Of a DNA stretch of 64,000 bases, positions 48,131 through 56,857 are shown piece by piece. A program made the position numbers and the translations under genes. Each line of letters starts with the position of its first letter. Positions within the stretch are counted from its first letter, which is position 1. The DNA is from JANQPX01 sp041398025 (GTDB lineage: Bacteria; Pseudomonadota; Alphaproteobacteria; Geminicoccales; Geminicoccaceae): positions 186,001 through 250,000 of the forward strand of contig JAWKVM010000001.1 in assembly GCA_041398025.1 (NCBI GenBank). Reading direction: 5' to 3'. Below the pieces are notes generated by a model. That model worked only from the letters and a program-made list of their open reading frames with translations. It searched no databases and was not told where the DNA came from.

Positions 48131-50985
48131 GGCTCGACCTTCACGGCGCCGTAGCGAAGGATGTCGACCACCTCGTCCCGGCCCTGCGGCGGCTTGAGCG
48201 GGGCGAATTGCGGCGATGATACCGCCGCTTCCTTCGGATCGGCGCGCTCGACCCGGACGCGCAGGTCGAACCAGGCGGCCTGGCCAGTCACCGGGTCGGC
48301 CGTGGCGTAACGATAGCCGCTGGCCTGCTCGGGCAGGAGCTCGTCGATCAGATGGTTCAGGAGAAAGCCCTTCTCCGCCTCGGGCGCATCTTCGGCGAGG
48401 CTCCATGCCCCTCGGCGCTTGCCGATCGCGTTCCAGGTCCAGACCGTGTCGTCGTTCACCCCGTCCATCAGCCGGACCTGGGCCTTGACCTTGCCGTGAC
48501 GGGACGTGATCCAGACCCAGTCGTCGTCGCCGATCTTCAGGCTCTGCGCGCGCTTTCGGCTCATATAGAGGCGGTTGCTGCCGTGGATCTGGCGCAGCCA
48601 GGCGTTCATCGAGCCCCAGCTGTGATACATCGCCATCGGCCGCTGGGTGATCGCATGCATGGGGAAGTCGGTGTCGTCGTTGGTCAGGTCTTCGAAAGGC
48701 GGATACCAGAAAGGCAGCGGATCGAAGAAGGTGCCGACGCGTTCGCGATGCTGATCGGGCGGCTGCACGATCCCATGGCCGTCGGCGGCCAGCCTGAATT
48801 TCTGCAGGACCTCGCTATAGAGCTGGATGACGATCGGCGCGGCTTGATCGATGAAGCCCATGGCCTTCGCGTAGTCGAGATAGGCCTGGTTCGCATGCTT
48901 GAAGAACGCGCCCTCTTCCGGGATTTCGTCCTGCCAGAAGCAGCCGTTCTCGATATAGCGCTTCAGCTGATCCGGGTTGGGCGGGCCGACACCTTGCTTG
49001 TCACCGCTCTGGCCGCGCCAGCCCATCAGGCTGCCGACGCCGGGCTTGCGTTCGTGATGGACGAGATAATCGGCATAGCCGCCGGGATAGCGCGGCTCGC
49101 CGTCCTCTTTGGTCATGCCGGGCAGACCGAGGCGTGTGCCGAGATCGAGCAGCACGTCCTGAAACGGCCGGACATCCCGATCCGGTGCGACCACCGGCTG
49201 GCGGATCGAGTCGGCCGGCCCCTCCGCCGAGCTGATCGGCCGATCCAGCACGGAGATGCAGTCCCAGCGCTCGAGATAGGTGGTGTCCGGGAGGATCAGG
49301 TCGGCATAGGCGACCATTTCCGAGAAATAGGCATCGGAATAGATGATGTGCGGAATCCTGTACTCGCCGCTCGCCTCATCCTTGGCGGTGAGCATGGCGA
49401 TGGTGTCGCCGACATTCATGGCCGAGTTCCAGGCCATGTTCGCCATATACATGAAGAGGGTGTCGATCGGGTAGGGATCGCCGTTGTAGGCGTTGGTGAT
49501 CACCAGATGCATCATGCCGTGGGCGGCGAGCGGCGCTTCCCAGGAGAACGCCTTGTCGATCCGGCAGGCGCGGCCCGCATCGTCGACCAGCAGATCGTCG
49601 GGTTCGGTGGGAAAGCCGAGCGGCGGGCCGGGCATGGGCTTGCCCGCTTCGACGTGATCCGGCTTGCCCGCAGGTTTCGGACCCGGCGGGATCGGCTTCG
49701 GAAAGGGCGCCTTGTAGCGAAAGCCGCCCGGACAGTCGATGCTGCCGAGGAGAACCTGCAGGAGATGCAGCGCCCGGCAGGTGTGAAAGCCGTTGGAATG
49801 CGCGGAGATGCCGCGCATGGCGTGAATGCCCACGGGTCGCCCAACCATCCTTTGGTGGCGCCGGCCATAGGCATCGGTCCAGGGCTGCTCGATCACCACT
49901 TCCTGCTCGAACGCGACCGTCGCCAGCTCCGCGGCCAGCCGGCGGATGGTGGTGGCGGGAATGCCGGTCTCCTCGGCGACCCGCTCGGGATCGTAGTCGG
50001 CATCGAGATAGCGCTCGGCCAGGAGATGGAAGACCGGGACGGCCTTTCGGCCGCTGGCGAGCGTCACCACACCCTTGAGCGCGGGCTTCGCTTCCAGGTC
50101 GTCGAAGGGGCGGGGCTGGCCGGTCTCGCGGTCCCAGACGATCGGCTTGTCGTCGCCGGTGCGCACGAACAGGCCGTTGCCCGCTCCCTCGTCCAAAAGT
50201 ACCAGCCAGGCTGCGTTGGTGTAGCGGATCAGATAGTCGACATCGACCTTGCCCGCTTTCAGGAGCTCATGGACGATCGAGAGGATCAAAAGCCCGTCGG
50301 TTCCAGGACGGATGCCGAGCCACTCGTCGGCGACCGCCGAATAGCCCGTGCGCACCGGGTTGACCGAGACGAACTTGACGCCGCGCCCCTTCAGCCTGGA
50401 AATGCCGAGCTTCAGCGGGTTGCTGTCGTGGTCCTCGGCGCAGCCGAACATCATGAAATAGCGGCAACGCTCCCAATCCGGCTCGCCGAACTCCCAGAAC
50501 GAACCGCCGATGGTGTAGAGGCCGCCGGCCGCCATGTTGACCGAGCAGAAGCCGCCATGGGCCGCATAGTTGGGGGTGCCGAACTGCGACGCCCACCAGC
50601 CGGTCAGCGCCTGGCTCTGATCACGGCCCGTGAAGAAGGCGAGCTTCCTCGGATCGTCCTCCCTGATCCTGCCGAGCCAGGCCGCGGCGGTTTCCAGCGC
50701 CTCGTCCCATTCGATCTCCTCAAAGCTCGCCGTGCCGCGCTCGCCCACCCGCTTCAAGGGCTTGGTCAGCCTCGCCGGCGCGTAATGCTGCATGATCCCG
50801 GCCGAGCCCTTGGCGCAGAGCACGCCCCGGTTCACGGGATGGTCGCGGTTGCCTTCGATGTAGCGAATGCTGCCGTTTTGCAGATGCACTTTGATGCCGC
50901 AGCGGCAGGCGCACATGTAGCAGGTCGTCGTTTTGACGTCGTCACCGATCGGCAGGGAGGTGGCGATGGGTTTCCTAACGGGCAG
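48127..50985 (-). CDS. soeA: Molybdopterin oxidoreductase, SoeA-like sulfite dehydrogenase
   Basis: Catalytic subunit of a DMSO-reductase-superfamily enzyme, about 952 residues. The 4Fe-4S site is C22-x2-C25-x3-C29-x27-C57. Segments such as FTGRDQSQALTGWWASQFG and GGFCSVNMAAGGLYTIGGS resemble SoeA, a cytosolic sulfite dehydrogenase; no Tat signal is present. The open frame with an ATG begins only at 50916, inside the Fe-S motif, and would lose Cys22. The in-frame CTG at 50985 has GGAGG 7 bases upstream and restores the whole motif, so I propose a CTG start. soeB and soeC follow with four-base overlaps. The neighbouring SqrR-type regulator and TauE/SafE gene support sulfur metabolism; other substrates remain possible. 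Confidence 0.82.
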   Translation of the reverse strand: MPVRKPIATSLPIGDDVKTTTCYMCACRCGIKVHLQNGSIRYIEGNRDHPVNRGVLCAKGSAGIMQHYAPARLTKPLKRVGERGTASFEEIEWDEALETAAAWLGRIREDDPRKLAFFTGRDQSQALTGWWASQFGTPNYAAHGGFCSVNMAAGGLYTIGGSFWEFGEPDWERCRYFMMFGCAEDHDSNPLKLGISRLKGRGVKFVSVNPVRTGYSAVADEWLGIRPGTDGLLILSIVHELLKAGKVDVDYLIRYTNAAWLVLLDEGAGNGLFVRTGDDKPIVWDRETGQPRPFDDLEAKPALKGVVTLASGRKAVPVFHLLAERYLDADYDPERVAEETGIPATTIRRLAAELATVAFEQEVVIEQPWTDAYGRRHQRMVGRPVGIHAMRGISAHSNGFHTCRALHLLQVLLGSIDCPGGFRYKAPFPKPIPPGPKPAGKPDHVEAGKPMPGPPLGFPTEPDDLLVDDAGRACRIDKAFSWEAPLAAHGMMHLVITNAYNGDPYPIDTLFMYMANMAWNSAMNVGDTIAMLTAKDEASGEYRIPHIIYSDAYFSEMVAYADLILPDTTYLERWDCISVLDRPISSAEGPADSIRQPVVAPDRDVRPFQDVLLDLGTRLGLPGMTKEDGEPRYPGGYADYLVHHERKPGVGSLMGWRGQSGDKQGVGPPNPDQLKRYIENGCFWQDEIPEEGAFFKHANQAYLDYAKAMGFIDQAAPIVIQLYSEVLQKFRLAADGHGIVQPPDQHRERVGTFFDPLPFWYPPFEDLTNDDTDFPMHAITQRPMAMYHSWGSMNAWLRQIHGSNRLYMSRKRAQSLKIGDDDWVWITSRHGKVKAQVRLMDGVNDDTVWTWNAIGKRRGAWSLAEDAPEAEKGFLLNHLIDELLPEQASGYRYATADPVTGQAAWFDLRVRVERADPKEAAVSSPQFAPLKPPQGRDEVVDILRYGAVKVEP

Positions 50986-51273
50986 CTTTAAGCCTCCAAC
51001 TCATGTCATTCTTATCGGCATGAAGCCATCATGCATCATTCTTCGCGCAGGTCATAGTATCAGGGGTTCTAGGTTCAAAAGCCACGGGGGATCAATGTAA
51101 AAATCCGAAGAAAATGCCGTTGTTCCGACCGGGCGCTGTGCTGTCTGGCGATTTCGGGCGATGACGCCTATCAAGGAGCCGTCCATGACCTGAGCCCTTT
51201 GCCGCAGGACGGCGCGGCGGCAGATGCCGACGCTCCCGGCGATGGGCATCAAAGCAAGAGAGGTGCGCCACCC

Positions 51274-51690
51274 ATGTCCACCATCGCTCCCCCGACCGAT
51301 CCGGAGGCCGATCCTCGGGTCAAGGCCGTCTTCGACGATATCCGCAAGACCCGCGGCAGCGACTTCATCAACAATCTCTGGCCCCACCTCGCCTTCGATC
51401 CGGCCCTGCTCGAGGAAGTCTGGTCCGACGTCAAGGCCGTCATGGCGACTCCGAGCGAGATCGATCCTCTGACCAAGGAGATGATCTACATGGCAGTGTC
51501 GATCGCCAATTCCTGCAGCTATTGCGTCCACTCGCACACGGCGGCCGCGCGGGCGAAGGGCATGACCGACAGCGTTTATGCCGAGCTCCTGCGCATCGTC
51601 TCGCTGGCCGGCCGCACCAACCAACTCGCGAACGCGTTGCAGCTTCCCGTGGATCGGGTCTTCGACCGCAGCCAGGACGGCCAGAGCTGA
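51274..51690 (+). CDS. AhpD/carboxymuconolactone decarboxylase-family protein
   Basis: A 138-residue small helical protein. The core has the AhpD motif NSCSYCVHSHTAAARAKG, with a Cys-x2-Cys pair and following His, which in AhpD acts as a disulfide reductase; family members also include gamma-carboxymuconolactone decarboxylases. The ATG at 51274 follows a GAGAGG. It lies divergent from soeA across 288 bases and upstream of tauE, so it may help detoxify peroxide or sulfur by-products in the same setting. Its substrate is unknown. Confidence 0.88.
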   Translation: MSTIAPPTDPEADPRVKAVFDDIRKTRGSDFINNLWPHLAFDPALLEEVWSDVKAVMATPSEIDPLTKEMIYMAVSIANSCSYCVHSHTAAARAKGMTDSVYAELLRIVSLAGRTNQLANALQLPVDRVFDRSQDGQS

Positions 51691-51850
51691 CCGACCGGGA
51701 CTGAGTCCTGACGCCATCAGCCTGGGCGACGGCGCCACCCCATCAAGATCTCGCTTTTGACGAGAGGATCACTTGACGCCATTCGAGCGGGCGGCGATGT
51801 TGTGCGCTCTATTGTCGCTCGCCGCTTCGTCGCCCTGATCAGAGCATCTG

Positions 51851-52766
51851 ATGGATATCTACCTGCCTGTGGCCGAGGTATCGGTCAATCTGTTCCTGTT
51901 GCTGGGTATGGGCGGCGCCGTCGGCTTTCTGTCGGGCATTTTCGGCGTCGGGGGCGGCTTCCTGATGACGCCGCTTCTCATCTTCATCGGCATTCCGCCG
52001 GCCGTCGCCGTGGGCTCCGAGGCCAGCCAGATCCTGGCGTCGTCGAGTTCGGGCGTCATGGCGCATATGCGCCGCAAGAACGTCGACATCAAGATGGGCT
52101 TCGTCCTGGTGGCGGGCGGCGCCGTCGGCTCGGCCTTTGGTGTCTGGCTGTTCCGCCTGTTCCGGGAAATCGGTCAGATCGACCTGGTCATCTCCCTGTC
52201 CTACCTCATCTTTCTCGGGGTCGTCGGCAGCCTGATGTTCGCCGAGTCCGTGCGTGCCTGGTTCAAGGTGCAGCGCAAGGCCGGCCGCGGCAAGCTCAAT
52301 CGCCATCACTGGCTGCACGGCCTGCCCCTGAAAATGCGCTTTCAACGCTCGCGCCTCTATATCAGCGCGCTCACGCCGCTGGTGCTCGGGTTTCTGGTGG
52401 GCATTCTCGCGGCGATCATGGGTGTCGGCGGCGGCTTCTTGATGGTGCCCGCCATGATCTACATCATCGGCATGCCGACCCAGGTCGTGATCGGGACCTC
52501 GCTTTTTCAGATCGCTTTCGTCACCGCCGTCACCACCTTCCTGCATGCGGTCAACAACCCAGACCGTCGACATCGTTCTGGCGCTGTCGCTGATCGTCGG
52601 CGGCGTGATCGGCGCTCAGATCGGAACCGGGGTCGGATCGAAGCTCAGGGGCGAGCAGATCCGCATTCTGCTGGCGGCGATCGTTCTGGTGGTGTGCGCG
52701 AAGCTTGGATACGATCTCATTGCCACGCCCGACGATCTCTACTCCCTCGGCGCGTCAGGACATTGA
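51851..52766 (+). pseudogene. TauE/SafE sulfite/sulfonate exporter, frameshifted
   Basis: A TauE/SafE membrane exporter: repeated GVGGGFLMTPLLIF and GVGGGFLMVPAMIY segments in two halves with about eight helices. The reading frame is broken near 52558-52560 by one extra C in a CCC run. Removing it joins 236 residues to 68 more (QTVDIVLALSLIVGGVIGAQ) and gives a normal 304-residue protein ending at 52766. As written, the first frame runs on without a stop into the next gene and gives a false 560-residue fusion. It is either a sequencing error or a recent natural mutation. Start ATG at 51851. Confidence 0.85.
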
Positions 52767-52768
52767 GG

Positions 52769-53533
52769 ATGGAGCGGCAAAGGATTCTCGTCATCTTGCT
52801 TCTCGCCCTGATCGGGCGGCTGCTGCTGATCACCGAACCGGTGCGCGCGAACGGCCTTGCCGCCGACGTGTCCGATCGCCTCATCGCCATCACCACCGCC
52901 TTCGTCGGCGGCAAGGTCGTGGTGTTTGGTGCCATCGACGATCCCCATGGCGACATCGTCATCACCATGCGGGGGCCGCGGCAAACGCAGATGGTCAGGC
53001 GCAAATCGCGCATCGCCGGGATCTGGATCAACCGTGATCGGGTGGCGTTCGAGAACGTGCCGAGCTTCTTCGCCATTGCCGCCACCCGGCCGCTCGAGGA
53101 AATCGCTTCAGAGTCGGTACGGAACCAGTTCGGCCTGGGGGTCGACTACATCGACTTTACCCTGGCGGACCACGAGGGCTACGATGCCGAAGAAAGAGCG
53201 GCGTTTGCCAGAGCCCTGATCCGCAACAAGCAGAAAGCCGGCCTCTACACGACCGATCCCGGTAAGGTGACCTTCTCCGGGCCCAAGCTGTTTCGGGCGA
53301 CCTTTGGCTTTCCGGCCAACGTGCCGCCCGGTCATTATCAAATTGAAGTCTTCATGTTCAAGGATGGACAGGTGATCGGCGCGCAGCAAAGCAGTCTTCA
53401 AATCAGCAAGGTCGGCATGGAAGCCGATGTCTTCGACTTCGCCAATCAACGCTCAGCGCTCTATGGTATGATAGCGATCGTCATCGCCGTGGCCGCCGGC
53501 TGGCTGGCCGGGGTTGTCTTCCGGAGGGCTTGA
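52769..53533 (+). CDS. Alph_Pro_TM family (TIGR02186) membrane protein
   Basis: A 254-residue protein of a family found almost only in alphaproteobacteria, usually beside TauE/SafE genes. It has an N-terminal signal/anchor (about 5-28), a large beta-rich periplasmic part with VFGAIDDPHGDIVITMRGP and WINRDRVAFENVPSFFA, and one C-terminal membrane helix (about 228-250). Its function is unknown. The ATG is two bases after the restored TauE stop. The apparent fusion to TauE in the raw frame is an artefact of the upstream frameshift. Confidence 0.85.
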   Translation: MERQRILVILLLALIGRLLLITEPVRANGLAADVSDRLIAITTAFVGGKVVVFGAIDDPHGDIVITMRGPRQTQMVRRKSRIAGIWINRDRVAFENVPSFFAIAATRPLEEIASESVRNQFGLGVDYIDFTLADHEGYDAEERAAFARALIRNKQKAGLYTTDPGKVTFSGPKLFRATFGFPANVPPGHYQIEVFMFKDGQVIGAQQSSLQISKVGMEADVFDFANQRSALYGMIAIVIAVAAGWLAGVVFRRA

Positions 53534-53536
53534 TCG

Positions 53537-54061
53537 ATGAACGACGACAGTCAGTCGACGCCGTTGGCGGCAGAAGGCGAGGCGGTCAAAGCCAGCCATG
53601 GCGAGCGCGTCTTCCTCGTGGTGGTCGACCAGACCGACGAGATGGAAACGGCGCTCTACTTCGCCTGCCGGCGCGCCCAGCGCACGGGCGGGCGTGTCGC
53701 CATGCTCTATGTGATCGAGCCGCCCGAATTTCAGCACTGGCTGGGTGTCGAGCGGGTCATGGAAGATGAAGCGCGCGAGGAGGCCGAACAGACGCTGCAT
53801 GCCTTGTCCGAGCGCGTCCACGCGATCGTCGGCAAGATGCCGGTCCTGCATGTGCGTCAGGGTCCGAGGCGGGATGAACTGATGGCGCTGATCGATGAAG
53901 ATCCCGCCATTTCCGTCCTGGTGCTCGGCACGGCCGCCAGCCGTGAAGACCCAGGGCCGCTCGTGACCTATCTCATCAGCCAGATGAGCGACAGGATGCG
54001 TCTTCCGGTCATTCTCGTTCCGGGACAGCTCAGCAAGGAAGAGATCGACGCCGTCACCTGA
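53537..54061 (+). CDS. Universal stress protein UspA family
   Basis: A 174-residue UspA-fold protein. It opens with a disordered 20-residue tail, then the strand ERVFLVVVDQTDEMETALYF, the ARRAQRTGGRVAMLYVIEP segment and the ATP-loop-like VLVLGTAASREDPG (G-x2-G-type loop). The ATP-binding site looks partly retained. The start follows a GGAGG within the Alph_Pro_TM stop region. It ends the TauE–Alph_Pro_TM–Usp row, three bases after the previous gene, so they are likely one operon. Confidence 0.9.
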   Translation: MNDDSQSTPLAAEGEAVKASHGERVFLVVVDQTDEMETALYFACRRAQRTGGRVAMLYVIEPPEFQHWLGVERVMEDEAREEAEQTLHALSERVHAIVGKMPVLHVRQGPRRDELMALIDEDPAISVLVLGTAASREDPGPLVTYLISQMSDRMRLPVILVPGQLSKEEIDAVT

Positions 54062-54180
54062 TCCCAGGCCCGGCCGACCGATGTTTGCCGCGCGCACGGC
54101 GCGACAGCATATCAATGGTGGAGGCGGATCCGGGCACAAGGTCCGCACCGAATGTCGGGAGGATCGGGGGATCGTCGGAG

Positions 54181-54831
54181 ATGGAGCGGAGGCAGGTCCT
54201 TGAGGCGATCCGGACGGGTGCCGTCTTGGTCTCTCTTCCACTGTCGCTACTCGTCGCGCCAGGCTTTTCGGCAGCGGAGCCTGCGCCGGACCGCGGCATC
54301 CAGGTGGTGCATGGTCTAGCGGCCGACATCTGGTCGAGCCGCGACCGACAGGCCGACGACGCGCGCCGAAGGCAACGGCTCGCAAAGGCGATCGAGGCGA
54401 GCACGAATGTCGATCTCCTCAGCCGACTGGTTCTCGGCAGGCATTGGCGCTCCATGAGCGCGGCCGATCGTGGCGACTATCGGATGCTTTTTTCGAAGGT
54501 GGTGATCGGCGGCCTTGCCGGCCGGCTCGACACGCTGCTGCATGACCTGGACGGCCCGCTCGACCAGCACTTCGCCGTCACCAGCAGCAGAGTGATTGGC
54601 AAGAACGACGTTTTCGTCCGCTCGAAGGTTACCGCCGCCGATGGCCGGCCGCTGGCCGTCGATTGGCGTCTGCGCGCGTTCGAGGAAAGGCTGGTCATCA
54701 TCGATCTGGTGGTCGAAGGCGTCAGCCTGGTGGTTTCCCAGCGCGCGGAATTCGCCGCCGTCATCGCACGGGGAGGGATCGAGGGGCTGATCGAGACGCT
54801 GCGCCGCCGGGCCGGCAGTGCCGGAGATTGA
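54181..54831 (+). CDS. MlaC-like phospholipid-shuttle protein, copy 1
   Basis: A 216-residue exported protein of the MlaC/Ttg2 (toluene tolerance) family, which carries phospholipids between outer and inner membranes. The N terminus MERRQVLEAIRTGAVLVSL has a twin-arginine-like start and a hydrophobic segment; the mature part has ERRVLGRHWRSMSAADRGDYR-type and FVRSKVTAADGRPLAVDWRL segments. The ATG at 54181 was chosen because it gives the same length as the next paralog; the frame is open to 54085. No MlaABDEF genes are nearby. Confidence 0.8.
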   Translation: MERRQVLEAIRTGAVLVSLPLSLLVAPGFSAAEPAPDRGIQVVHGLAADIWSSRDRQADDARRRQRLAKAIEASTNVDLLSRLVLGRHWRSMSAADRGDYRMLFSKVVIGGLAGRLDTLLHDLDGPLDQHFAVTSSRVIGKNDVFVRSKVTAADGRPLAVDWRLRAFEERLVIIDLVVEGVSLVVSQRAEFAAVIARGGIEGLIETLRRRAGSAGD

Positions 54832-54967
54832 AGGCAGGCCGGCCTTCAGGCTTTCACCATCGTTAAGAAATTTTTAGCCAGCCTCGACTAGACTCCGGAA
54901 CCATCGGCCGGGGCGGAACAGCCTGCCGGCGAGCGTGAACGGGCGGTAGCGGGGTGATTTTCCAGCC

Positions 54968-55618
54968 ATGGAATTTTCGATCAATGCGGTAACGCGGCGT
55001 CAGCTTTTTCAGGGGGCGATCGCTGCCCTTGGCATTCTAGTTCCGGGACACGTCGGACTGGCCGCTGGCAAGGAGGAACAGGAGGCGCACGCGCTCGTCA
55101 CCCGCTTGGTCGAGCATATTCTGCAGGTCATCAGCTCGGATCAAGGTGACTCCGGCCGGGAACGCCGCCTGATGGCGGCCATCGAGAGCCAGACCGATCT
55201 GAGCCTGCTGGCGCGTATGACCATGGGCCGCTATTGGCGCCAGGCGACCGTTCGGCAGCAGGATGCGTTCGTCGATGTGTTCCGGCGCTATCTCCTGCAG
55301 AGCTTCACGTCCCGCCTTCGGCGCTATGCCGGCTCGGATCTGGGGTCGGTGCGCGAGCGCTTTGCGATCACGGCAACGCAGCCTGCGGGCAAGGGCGATG
55401 TCGTCGTCCGTTCCAGGATCCATCCACCCGCGGGTGTCCCCCTGGAGGTGGACTGGCGTCTCCGATCACGAGACGGCCGCTTGTTCATCATCGACCTGGT
55501 AGTCGAGGGCGTCAGCCTGCTGATCACGCAGCGTTCGGAATTCGGCAGCGTACTCGAACGGGTCGGCATCGACGGCCTGATCGGCGAACTGCAAAGTCGC
55601 GTCGCCCCCATGACCTGA
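54968..55618 (+). CDS. MlaC-like phospholipid-shuttle protein, copy 2
   Basis: A second 216-residue MlaC/Ttg2-type protein, a tandem paralog of the gene before it. Matching segments are TDLSLLARMTMGRYWRQAT, VVVRSRIHPPAGVPLEVDW and IDLVVEGVSLLITQRSEF. The N terminus AVTRRQLFQGAIAALGIL is a Tat-type signal with twin arginines. A CtrA-like TTAA-N7-TTAG string (54863-54877) lies about 90 bases upstream. The pair probably arose by local duplication and may bind different lipids. Confidence 0.82.
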   Translation: MEFSINAVTRRQLFQGAIAALGILVPGHVGLAAGKEEQEAHALVTRLVEHILQVISSDQGDSGRERRLMAAIESQTDLSLLARMTMGRYWRQATVRQQDAFVDVFRRYLLQSFTSRLRRYAGSDLGSVRERFAITATQPAGKGDVVVRSRIHPPAGVPLEVDWRLRSRDGRLFIIDLVVEGVSLLITQRSEFGSVLERVGIDGLIGELQSRVAPMT

Positions 55619-55844
55619 TCACGACAAGGTCGAAGACTGCTGAATTTTGGCGGGGAATCTGAGCGTTAGCTGGTCTGCGGCAAAGAACCATTGATTTGCC
55701 TGGCGAATGCTGATGCAATCATGAGGCGAAGCCCGGGACATTTCTCGTGCGCGCGCGGTCTTCGGAGGTCGTTGACCGATGGGGACATGACGGATCATTC
55801 GATCCGGGGACATGGTGAAATCGCTATCGACAAGGAGCCGGCCT

Positions 55845-56414
55845 ATGCAAGTGCCTCTAGAGATCAGCTTTCACAACATGGACCGATCAGAAGCGATGGA
55901 AGCCCGGGTGCAGAGCCGCGTGGTGCGCCTGGAACATATTACCGACACGATCATCGCCTGCCGCGTCGTGCTCGAAGCCGTGCACAAACAGCCGCATGGC
56001 AGTCCGCTGTCGATTTCGCTCAAGCTCGGCCTGCCCGGGAAGGACATCGTGGTCAAGCGGGAGCAGCGACGCCATGAACTGAAAGGCGACGCCTATCAGG
56101 TGATCAACGTTGCGTTCGACATAGCCGAGCGTCAGCTGGAGGAGCATCTCCGGATCAGCCGGCATGGCGTCAAGGCGCATGGCGGTCCAACCTATGCGCG
56201 AATCGTCAAGCTCTATCCTGATCAGGCCTACGGCTTCATCGAAACCCCCGTCCAGCTCAACGTGTACTTTCACAGTGATGTCGTGGACGGGAGCGCGTTC
56301 GACGCGCTCGAAGTCGGTAGCGAGGTCCTCTACACCCTGGCTGCGGAAGAGGGGCCCATGGGTCCGCAGGCGAGCCGCGTGCAGCCCGTTCGCGGCGCCC
56401 ATCCGGTGCGCTGA
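55845..56414 (+). CDS. Ribosome hibernation (HPF/RaiA-like) protein fused to a cold-shock-like domain
   Basis: A 189-residue protein with two parts. Residues 1-105 are HPF/RaiA-like (MQVPLEISFHNMDRSEAMEA, RRHELKGDAYQVINVAFDIA), the fold that binds idle ribosomes. Residues 115-180 have a cold-shock-like pattern (ARIVKLYPDQAYGFIETPVQ, VYFHSDVV), though its nucleic-acid motifs are only partly kept. The combination occurs in alphaproteobacteria and points to stress-time ribosome silencing. The ATG at 55845 has AAGGAG 7 bases upstream. It is monocistronic; an EcfG-like promoter lies just downstream of it. Confidence 0.85.
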   Translation: MQVPLEISFHNMDRSEAMEARVQSRVVRLEHITDTIIACRVVLEAVHKQPHGSPLSISLKLGLPGKDIVVKREQRRHELKGDAYQVINVAFDIAERQLEEHLRISRHGVKAHGGPTYARIVKLYPDQAYGFIETPVQLNVYFHSDVVDGSAFDALEVGSEVLYTLAAEEGPMGPQASRVQPVRGAHPVR

Positions 56415-56857
56415 TCGGCTCACCGCATGACGTGACCGTGTCTCCGCCGGGGAACCGTTCCTTCAGATCGGCGTTGCGATGTCGGATCCATGGGCGCGAC
56501 GTCACTTTGGCGGGAATACTGAGGGCGCGAATCCGTTCTCTTTAGTTGGAGAGTCCAAGAAGGTCGAATCATGCCCGACCATCGCGGGCTTGGAATGGAC
56601 TTGTCGAGAAGCAGGTCTCTTGCAACGAAGTTTTCACACAATTATAGTGGAGGAACAGGTAGGGGGTTTTGAGCTAACGCTGTGCGTGATCACTAACAGG
56701 CGATCAACGCCTGTCTCCCAGGGCAAGACGGTATGTTGTCAGGTTTGAGGACGAATGGTCGGGGGCCAGTTCCGATTCATGCCGCAATCTTCACGCCCAG
56801 GCTCGCAGCAAAACGCACTTTGTGGTGGATACCTTTTTAGTCAGTCGAGGAGTTGGC
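56415..56857. other. Intergenic region with a stress-promoter-like element
   Basis: About 440 bases between the HPF fusion and DUF882 genes. It carries the EcfG-like promoter at 56451-56475. Two short open frames, 56479-56748 (89 codons) and 56571-56672 (33 codons, AAGG 8 bases upstream), lack family support. A small RNA transcribed from the promoter is a possibility but is not shown by the sequence. Confidence 0.4.
56451..56475 (+). promoter_or_regulatory. EcfG-type general stress promoter candidate
   Basis: GGAAC (56451-56455) and CGTT (56472-56475) are separated by 16 bases, matching the alphaproteobacterial EcfG consensus GGAAC-N16/17-CGTT. It would drive DUF882 through a leader of about 370 bases, or a short RNA. 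Confidence 0.5.

Noticed and set aside
48352..50991. An 879-codon open frame on the plus strand
   Set aside because: Antisense to the molybdoenzyme gene, which has full family motifs.
51851..53533. A 560-residue TauE plus Alph_Pro_TM fusion
   Set aside because: It arises only because the frame is shifted at 52558-52560; the middle part is out-of-frame sequence with no family pattern, and both genes have proper ends and starts when the extra C is removed.
56479..56748. An 89-codon frame downstream of the EcfG-like promoter
   Set aside because: Its ATG would be at or before the predicted transcription start, no ribosome site is present and no family is recognisable.
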